From Planctomycetota bacterium (lineage in GTDB: Bacteria > Planctomycetota > Brocadiia > JAJRTI01), in NCBI GenBank assembly GCA_024278415.1, contig JAJRTI010000760.1, positions 1 to 28,660 of the forward strand: DNA of 28,660 nt, read 5' to 3'. Below are positions 23,378 to 28,660 of this stretch, piece after piece (position 1 is the first letter of the stretch; each line of letters begins with the position of its first letter). Under the pieces are notes generated by a model, which did not search any database, was not told the origin of the DNA, and worked only from the letters and a program-made list of their open reading frames with translations. The position numbers and the translations under genes were made by a program.

Positions 23378-23635
23378 ATGTCCAGCGACGACCGACTCAA
23401 GCAACTCAAGAATCTGATGAAAGCCGGCTATGCCGGCATCGCGGGAGGAGCGGCGATCTTCGCGGCGGTCGCCATCGCCGCCATGCTTCAGGAGCACGAT
23501 TTCGCGTTGGCGGGCACATTGGTCTGCGCGGTGGCATGGGGCAGCGCGTTCGGAACCATCATCTACTCCGCGGCCCGCAAGGCCATCGCCGAACTCGAAG
23601 CGCGTGGGGACGAAAACGCAGCCGACGAGCGCTAG
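23378..23635 (+). CDS. Small two-helix membrane protein of unknown function
   Basis: 85 residues from ATG 23378; GTG 23366 would add four. A basic N-terminus (MSSDDRLKQLKNLMKAGY) is followed by two hydrophobic segments (about 18-36 and 44-64), then an acidic tail (ELEARGDENAADER). No family is recognised. It is divergent from the oxidoreductase gene. Codon use and an uninterrupted hydrophobic hairpin favour a real gene, but the ribosome-binding site is not clear. Confidence 0.5.
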   Translation: MSSDDRLKQLKNLMKAGYAGIAGGAAIFAAVAIAAMLQEHDFALAGTLVCAVAWGSAFGTIIYSAARKAIAELEARGDENAADER

Positions 23636-23984
23636 CGGATGCAACGCAATTCGTGCTCGTGCTCAAACCATCGCTCAACGGCCGGCATCGAGGACGAGCA
23701 CGATGGCGCATGGGCAACATGGCGCCATTCAGGCCGCGATAAACGCCTGCGCTTTTTCGCAGATTGCGCTGCGAGAAAAGGGCGGCTGCGCCGCAGCCCA
23801 TGTGGAGTGCGTTCCCGCATGGGCGGGAACGCCGCTGTAGCTTCTCGCCTGTCGCTGGCGAACGGGTCGCGCGTGTGCGGATGCAAAGCAGCGCTACGCG
23901 CTGCCAGGCAAAGCGCCGTCGAGCCGGCGCACTCCACAACGGAGCGCATCGACAACATGCTGCCGTTCGAAAACCGATAAGCGC
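23636..23984. repeat. Foldback repeat region
   Basis: No gene supported in these 349 bases. Outer arms TGTGGAGTGCG (23801-23811) and CGCACTCCACA (23928-23938) are exactly complementary and enclose smaller hairpins: GTTCCCGC-atgg-GCGGGAAC near 23811-23830, and GCAGCGC-tac-GCGCTGC near 23888-23904. A further hairpin GGCTGC-gcc-GCAGCC lies just outside the left arm (near 23783). Short frames running through it translate palindromes. Confidence 0.6.
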
Positions 23985-25283
23985 CTATCTGCCGCGTCCA
24001 ATGCAGTACAGGTTGTCTGCGGTGCGGATGAAGAGTTGGCCGTACGCGGCGACGATGGTCGACTGGCACGTAGCTTCGCCCATGAAGATCTTGGCGATCA
24101 CCTTGTAGCTGTCCCCGGCCTCCAACACGACGACCTCGCCTCCCAAGCTGATGCAGTAGATCTTGCCGTCTGCGCCAGTCGGCGACGCGCGCAGCCGTTG
24201 CCGCACGGGCAACTTCTGCTGCCACACGATCTCGCCCGTCTCAGGCACGATGCACGTCATGATCTTGTGCCCGCCATCGAGCACGTAGAATCTGCCGTTC
24301 ATGGCAAGGGGCGTGCACACGTCCGGCGCGTACTTGCGGATCGTCCACGCGCGATCCGTCCCGGAGAGCTGGCCCTGGCCCCCGGCCTTGATGCCGAACA
24401 TGGAGCTGCCGCGCGCGGCAGAGGTGAAGACGATGCCGTCCGATCCCACTGCGGACGCGACCGTGCGGAACCACTTCTGCTTGCGCGGGTTGAACGTGTC
24501 CGACCGCCACACTTCGGCGCCGGTGGCCGGGTCGTGCGCGGTCACGTAGTCTGCCCCCGGAATGATGAGCCGCACTCCGTTGGGGCCGGGGAAGGGATAG
24601 GGCGTGACGTACGCCTCCATGGCTTCGCCGACCGCGTCGGTCAGGCGTTCGTGCTTCCACAGATCCTTGCCCGTGGCCGGGTCGATGCAGAGCAGATACG
24701 ACGTGGGCTTGGGCTGCCCGGGCCGGCGCCGCGCACTGGTGTGGCTGTGGAGCACCGCGAGGTACAGCTTGCCGTCGTAGAGCAAGGGGCTCGCACCGTA
24801 GCGCCACATGATCTTGAACTCGCCATGCTCCTTGGCGATGTGCCGGCGCCAGACCTGCCGGCCGTCCACGTCGTACGCAACAAAGTCGCCCGTGCCGAAG
24901 AAGAAATACGCGCGCTTGCCGTCCGCGATGGGCGAAGGCGACGCGGCGGAGTTGCCGCGCCGGTTCATGAAGCCTTTGGCGACCTTGTGGCGCCAGCGCA
25001 CGCGGCCCGTGCGGCGGTCGAGGCATATGGCCCAAAGCTGGAGCGACTCCTCCTCAATGGCCGTCACGAAGACGTTGCTGCCCCACACGGCCGGCGTGGC
25101 TGCACTGAGCCCGGGCATGGGCGCCGCCCACGCGACGTTCGTCGTGTTGCTCCACGTGGCCGGAAGGCGCGTCTCGTTGGTGAAGCCGTTGAAGTGGGGC
25201 CCGCGCCACTGGGGCCAGTCGGCCGCGTTGGCCAGTGGGGCGAGCGTGGCTGTCAGCAGGCAAGCGAGGGCTCGCAACATCAT
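23985..25283 (-). CDS. Secreted PQQ-like beta-propeller (BamB/quinoprotein fold)
   Basis: 432 residues with a signal peptide (MMLRALACLLTATLAPLANA). The mature chain opens with DWPQWRGPHFNGFTNE, the usual start of the PQQ-like propeller proteins abundant in Planctomycetota and Verrucomicrobiota. Repeating blade motifs include LDRRTGRVRWRHK, YDVDGRQVWRR, IDPATGKDLWKHE, HDPATGAEVWRS and IVPETGEIVWQQ, each ending in a Trp-docking strand. The fold is an eight-bladed propeller; no dehydrogenase cysteine pair is seen, so a binding or scaffold role is as likely as enzymatic use of PQQ. It starts 26 nt after the DUF6785-type gene on the same strand and should be co-transcribed. TTAGGATT lies about 9 nt before the ATG. 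Confidence 0.88.
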   Translation of the reverse strand: MMLRALACLLTATLAPLANAADWPQWRGPHFNGFTNETRLPATWSNTTNVAWAAPMPGLSAATPAVWGSNVFVTAIEEESLQLWAICLDRRTGRVRWRHKVAKGFMNRRGNSAASPSPIADGKRAYFFFGTGDFVAYDVDGRQVWRRHIAKEHGEFKIMWRYGASPLLYDGKLYLAVLHSHTSARRRPGQPKPTSYLLCIDPATGKDLWKHERLTDAVGEAMEAYVTPYPFPGPNGVRLIIPGADYVTAHDPATGAEVWRSDTFNPRKQKWFRTVASAVGSDGIVFTSAARGSSMFGIKAGGQGQLSGTDRAWTIRKYAPDVCTPLAMNGRFYVLDGGHKIMTCIVPETGEIVWQQKLPVRQRLRASPTGADGKIYCISLGGEVVVLEAGDSYKVIAKIFMGEATCQSTIVAAYGQLFIRTADNLYCIGRGR

Positions 25284-25309
25284 CGAGGAATCCTAAGTGA
25301 ACGCATGCA

Positions 25310-27277
25310 CTAGTTCAGCGTGGTGCCCGCGGTGAAGGTCGAATCGCATTGCGTGATCACGCCGATGATCGTCCACACGCCGCTCGTCGCAATCGCCCCG
25401 AAGATCATGCCAAGGAAGAACATGCGCGAGCGCTGGTAGAGCCGCTGCGTGCCGAACTTGAGGATCAGCGACTTGATGAGCCACGCGAGGAAGATGCTAA
25501 ACCAAACCTGGCGCATGGGCCAGCTCGTGGACACCGGGTACCCGATGTAATGCACCGGCCACCACGCGAACCGCTGCCGCAGAAAGATGAGGCCGTACAT
25601 GACCGCGCTGCCGATGCCCATGAAGACCCACGTGACCGGGTCGGTCGTGTACGGCGTCTTGATGAGCCGGGCCACCTGGTTCCAGTGCACCGTGCCCGCG
25701 CGCCACACCGGCCACGACGGCTGGCAATTGAACAGCCCATACTTGTACCCGATCACCAGCGCGGTCCCCAGCGAGCCGAAGAGCGCCACCACGACCGCAA
25801 TGAGCAAACACCAGATCATGGGGTGCCGGCGCTTGATGCCGTCCGTGAGCCGCATGCCTTGGGCAGCCTGCGTCATCGCGATCGTGCGGATGTCGCCGAT
25901 CCAGACGAACGTGAACCCCAGTGCGGCCACGCCCTGCGGCCCCAGCGCGGTGCTGCCGAACTGGTTCGCCACGAACGTGCTCGGCAGATAGACCGACCGC
26001 GCGAAGCCCACCCCGCCCTCGCACACCACGCGCGTGATCGAGTAGAGCACGATGATCGCTACCACCGTGAAGCAGAAGGCCTGGAACCACGTGAGCCCGG
26101 TCTCGTGCAAATACACGGTCACCATAAACCAGCAGAGGATCGTGCACCAGACCGCGGCGCGGTAGGACATGAACTCGTGCTGGTCCTCCTCGCACTCTTC
26201 CATGCGCAGGCCGATGCGGAAGATGTGCACGAGGCGTTTGCGCGCGATCCACACGCCGCTAAAGAAGAGCACGGCCATCGCGCCGAAGCCCTCGTTCGCG
26301 TTCATGGGCGGGCCGCTGTAGATCACGTACGAGTCGCGCATGATCCCGCCGGAGAGCATGTTCACGATCCCAGTTTCGAGCATGGCGAGCACGTGGAAGA
26401 GCCAGAAGCTGAGGCTGATGTCCACGCCCACGAGATACGCGAAGCCCAGGGCCGGGAAGTTGAGCAGCACCACGTAGCGCACCATGCGCCGAAGCACGTA
26501 GATGTGCATCTTGAACGTGAGCGGATCCAGGCCCGGCACGTACGCCGCGATGCCGTTGTAGGAGAGCAGCACGAACGGCAGCAGCGCGCCAAGCCAGACC
26601 ATCTTGTCCTTGAAGAAGGGCGGCGTGATCTTGCCCTCTTCCTCCTTGCACAGCTCCAGGGGGAACTGCATCATCGGAAACGCGAGGCGCTCGTGCTCCA
26701 CCCACTGCTTGCGGAACAGCACCATCATGCTGAAGCAGCCGAGGTAGAAGATGATGAAGAAGGGGAACCAGAAGGCCACCGGCGTGACCCACGGCTGCCA
26801 GGGCAGGCTCGCGCCCACGGGCAACCCCTCGTACAGATACTGCACCGCCTCCACGTCCCGCACGACCGCGGCTTGCGGCAAGTACGGGATGAACAGCTCC
26901 TGCCACATGTTCTCCGGCGCGGCGAAGTAGCGCCAGCAGGTGATCGTGGAGACCCACATCTGCATCAACCCCCAACTCGGCAGCGCGGAGGCCACGATCA
27001 TCATCGCAAACGCGACCAGCAAATCGCCCCCGCTGAACGCGAGCCGCGGGCTCACGAGCTTGAGCAGCGGATTCACCGCCCCCGCGATGACGATGAGGAA
27101 GAACATCGCGCACGCGGCCAGCACGTCGTTCGACAGCCCCATGCCGGCCATGCGCGTGTTGTACGTGATGGACGCGGAGACGGTGACAAAGCACATGACC
27201 GCACCCAGCACCGCACCCCGCCAGGGAAAGGAGGTACGGGCTTCAGGCGCGCGAAGGTCGTGTGGGGAATCGTCCAT
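25310..27277 (-). CDS. DUF6784/DUF6785-type polytopic membrane protein
   Basis: 655 residues from ATG 27277, about 14 hydrophobic segments. The N-terminal block (SFPWRGAVLGAVMCFVTVSASITYNTRM, NPLLKLV, SGGDLLVAFAMMIVASALPSWGLMQ, YFAAPENMWQELFIPYLP, YEGLPVGASLPWQPWV, FRKQWVEHERLAFPMMQFPLEL) follows the pattern I know for DUF6785. The C-terminal block (FARSVYLPSTFVANQFGS, RTIAMTQAAQGMRLTDGIK, LKFGTQRLYQRSRMFFLGMIFG) follows DUF6784. The family is widespread in Planctomycetota and allied phyla and resembles oligopeptide-type transporters, but its substrate is unknown. The start is the first ATG after the hairpin repeat at 27301-27372; no clear ribosome-binding site is seen. It heads a two-gene operon with the PQQ-like propeller, which may feed or regulate it. 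Confidence 0.82.
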   Translation of the reverse strand: MDDSPHDLRAPEARTSFPWRGAVLGAVMCFVTVSASITYNTRMAGMGLSNDVLAACAMFFLIVIAGAVNPLLKLVSPRLAFSGGDLLVAFAMMIVASALPSWGLMQMWVSTITCWRYFAAPENMWQELFIPYLPQAAVVRDVEAVQYLYEGLPVGASLPWQPWVTPVAFWFPFFIIFYLGCFSMMVLFRKQWVEHERLAFPMMQFPLELCKEEEGKITPPFFKDKMVWLGALLPFVLLSYNGIAAYVPGLDPLTFKMHIYVLRRMVRYVVLLNFPALGFAYLVGVDISLSFWLFHVLAMLETGIVNMLSGGIMRDSYVIYSGPPMNANEGFGAMAVLFFSGVWIARKRLVHIFRIGLRMEECEEDQHEFMSYRAAVWCTILCWFMVTVYLHETGLTWFQAFCFTVVAIIVLYSITRVVCEGGVGFARSVYLPSTFVANQFGSTALGPQGVAALGFTFVWIGDIRTIAMTQAAQGMRLTDGIKRRHPMIWCLLIAVVVALFGSLGTALVIGYKYGLFNCQPSWPVWRAGTVHWNQVARLIKTPYTTDPVTWVFMGIGSAVMYGLIFLRQRFAWWPVHYIGYPVSTSWPMRQVWFSIFLAWLIKSLILKFGTQRLYQRSRMFFLGMIFGAIATSGVWTIIGVITQCDSTFTAGTTLN

Positions 27278-27300
27278 CAGGGCGAACGAGAAAGAAAGTT

Positions 27301-27372
27301 CGTAACATTTCAGCCGAGTGCAACGGGGGCGGCGGGGGCGCTGACCCCGTTGCACTCGGCTGAAATGTTACG
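27301..27372. repeat. 28-bp perfect inverted-repeat element, copy 2
   Basis: Bases 27301-27328 and 27345-27372 are exact reverse complements (CGTAACATTTCAGCCGAGTG... and ...CACTCGGCTGAAATGTTACG) with a 16-nt spacer. Arms and the G-rich spacer (GGGGGCGGCGGGGGCGC) match the element at 8910-9008. It lies 24 nt upstream of the DUF6785-type start codon, in the 5' leader. Confidence 0.9.
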
Positions 27373-27473
27373 GAGTTCGTCAGCGGCAAAGACGGAGCAT
27401 TGTCCCCGAAACGCGGCCGCGGTTCAAGGAGCCCCGGCATTTGCCTTCGGCCATGTCCCCGTCCTCCCTTCAA

Positions 27474-27862
27474 CTGTCAACTGGACACACGTCACACCGT
27501 GGTAGTCTGCGCGGACCACCGCGGCTGCGTTGCACAAGAATGGAATCCCACGGATGTCACCAGAGACCACGGATGCAGAGGGGATCAGGCCCTTTCCCAG
27601 ATCCAGGCCGAACGCGCGGGTCGAGTCGATCACGAGCGGCCCTCTGCCGCACCCCTCGTGCACGATCGCCCGGCGCCGTGAGGCTGGGGCCCTGACTCCA
27701 GGTTTGTCTGCGACTTCTTGTCCTCATCCGTGGTCTGTGGTGACATCCGTGGGACAGATCTGGTCGCCGGCTCTTGCCACGGCGCTCACAGGCCATACCC
27801 CGGCGCCAACGTTCGCGGCCCAGCCTGTCCAACCCACGCTCTGACGTGTGTCCAGTTGACAG
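27474..27862. mobile_element. MITE-like element with 21-bp terminal inverted repeats
   Basis: Perfect 21-bp ends CTGTCAACTGGACACACGTC(A) at 27474-27494 and their complement at 27842-27862, 389 bp in all. Inside, 27546-27575 and 27725-27754 form a second inverted repeat (29 of 30 match) built on CCCACGGATG...CCACGGATG. Flanks CCTTCAA (27467-27473) and CCTTCAG (27863-27869) could be a worn target duplication. No transposase is encoded. A partial relative of the right end lies at about 12660-12690. Confidence 0.7.
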
Positions 27863-27883
27863 CCTTCAGGGGGGGACTACAGG

Positions 27884-28231
27884 CTGCTCTTTACCCACAA
27901 CTTGAGAGCGAAGACGCGCCGTGGTCATTGCCGAACCCCACAGGGGTTCCGTCTTCTAGCCCAGGGTTGCTGCAACCCTGGGTACAAAGCCCACGCACAA
28001 GATTCAACCCCAACGGGGTTGCGTCCATGCCATCGGCCGAGAACTGACGCAACCCCGTTGGGGTTGACGCAACAATGGTCGTCTTTGCCCAGGGTAGCGA
28101 GCCAAGCTCGCAACCCTGGGCTAGAAGACGGAATCCCGTTGGGATTCGCAGAGCGGCCTCCTCAGCCTGCCCGACGTCTGCGGGGAATTCGCCGCAACAA
28201 GGCACCTGCCAAAGTTGTGGGTAAAGAGCAG
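27884..28231. mobile_element. Foldback MITE-like element with 20-bp TIRs and 9-bp target duplication
   Basis: Perfect 20-bp ends CTGCTCTTTACCCACAACTT (27884-27903) and the complement (28212-28231). Directly abutting them is the 9-bp direct repeat GACTACAGG (27875-27883 and 28232-28240). Inside are nested arms: 27949-27969 / 28111-28131 (21 bp, exact) and 28004-28025 / 28046-28067 (22 bp, exact), centred near 28036. Each half also has its own hairpin, for example CCCAGGGTTG-ctg-CAACCCTGGG (27960-27982). No transposase is encoded, so it would move in trans. Frames through it translate palindromes only. Confidence 0.82.
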
Positions 28232-28303
28232 GACTACAGGGGGGCCGCTATCACATCTTGCCTGGCTTCACGCTGCCCTGCGAATCACACCCTCTTGCGG
28301 CCC

Positions 28304-28660
28304 CTACCTGTCCCGCCGCCTCAGCACATAGTCCACCGCAGTCGCGCTCGGCGCGATCGTCAGATCGCCCGCCCGGCCAACGGCCGCGTCCACGGCCCGG
28401 CCGGACTCGTCCAACGCCTTCACGTCCACGTCGGGCGGATCCGCGCCCATGAGCATGGCCGTGTCGATCGCGAGCACGCGGCAGCCGCGGTTGGGCGGTA
28501 TCTGCTTCAGCCGCATGTCTTTCTGAAACGCGGGCAGGCCTACGGGCGGGAAGATCTCCCACGGCCCCAGGTCGCCGCAGGGGATCACGCGCCAGGCCCG
28601 CGCCTCGCGCTTGAGCCACACCGCGCCGTCCACGTCGAGCGCCTCAACCCGCGTGCGCCG
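28304..28660 (-). CDS. C-terminal fragment of a gene extending beyond the window
   Basis: 118 codons are visible, open to the window edge and ending in TAG at 28304. The sequence (VEALDVDGAVWLKREARAWRVIPCGDLGPWEIFPPVGLPAF..., GCRVLAIDTAMLMGADPPDVDVKALDESGRAVDAAVGRAGDLTIAPSATAVDYVLRRR) looks like a beta-rich C-terminal domain of a larger protein, as in the accessory domains of glycoside hydrolases. No family is recognised. The true start lies outside the window. Confidence 0.65.
   Translation of the reverse strand, partial: RRTRVEALDVDGAVWLKREARAWRVIPCGDLGPWEIFPPVGLPAFQKDMRLKQIPPNRGCRVLAIDTAMLMGADPPDVDVKALDESGRAVDAAVGRAGDLTIAPSATAVDYVLRRRDR

Noticed and set aside
25349..27505. 718-codon plus-strand frame opposite the DUF6785-type gene
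   Set aside because: His/Arg/Glu-rich shadow with no domain; the minus strand encodes a clear polytopic membrane protein.
27718..28205. Short frames on both strands within the foldback elements
   Set aside because: Translations such as SSPGLLQPW and NPGLEDGTPVGF come from palindromic element sequence, not from genes.
1..28660. CRISPR array
   Set aside because: No regularly spaced direct repeats with unique spacers; repeats here are palindromic and dispersed.

Overview
This is a GC-rich bacterial chromosome segment, probably from a metagenome-assembled genome. The gene content resembles Planctomycetota, Verrucomicrobiota/Lentisphaerota or Hydrogenedentota: secreted multi-domain glycosidases, a PQQ-type beta-propeller opening with PQWRGP, a DUF6784/DUF6785-type membrane protein, a GH127 enzyme, and a CvpA-like protein with DxNxNG calcium loops. 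Phylum is an inference from gene content. No rRNA, tRNA or CRISPR array was seen. Recurrent TTGACA-(16-18)-TAnnnT promoters suggest ordinary sigma-70 transcription. TAG is a normal stop in at least eight genes here.

Layout. 1-652: non-coding, with a dispersed repeat and a perfect 38-bp palindrome. 653-2149 (+): GT39/PMT-like glycosyltransferase. 2300-5011 (-): secreted clan GH-A glycosidase with carbohydrate-binding modules. 5415-5954 (+): low-molecular-weight phosphatase-like protein with promoter and terminator. 6153-7822 (+): Rrf2 regulator, then an APS reductase (cysH-type) with a hairpin leader. 8150-10326 (-): SGNH hydrolase and sialidase-like propeller. 10530-12463: a VapBC-type toxin-antitoxin pair between two ~105-bp direct repeats, palindromic repeats, and a small CxxC membrane protein. 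13011-15779 (+): discoidin plus GH123/DUF4091-like glycosidase split by one in-frame TAG. 16011-19941 (+): compact operon of a membrane-anchored GspE/PilB-type ATPase, a CvpA-like protein with EF-hand-like loops, and a soluble TPR histidine kinase. 20102-22078 (+): GH127. 22146-23168 (-): Gfo/Idh/MocA oxidoreductase. 23378-23635 (+): small membrane protein. 23985-27277 (-): PQQ-like propeller behind a DUF6785-type membrane protein. 27301-28240: a hairpin repeat and two foldback, MITE-like elements. 28304-28660 (-): 3' end of a gene leaving the window.

Functionally the window combines glycan turnover (GH-A enzyme, sialidase-like protein, SGNH hydrolase, GH123-like, GH127, Gfo/Idh/MocA) with assimilatory sulfate reduction and one unusual envelope-associated ATPase operon. 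The most distinctive content is (a) that ATPase-CvpA-kinase operon, (b) the amber codon in the GH123-like gene, and (c) a dense set of intergenic palindromic repeats. One of these, at 27884-28231, has perfect 20-bp inverted ends, a 9-bp target duplication, and what looks like an unoccupied relative of its target at 12561-12585.
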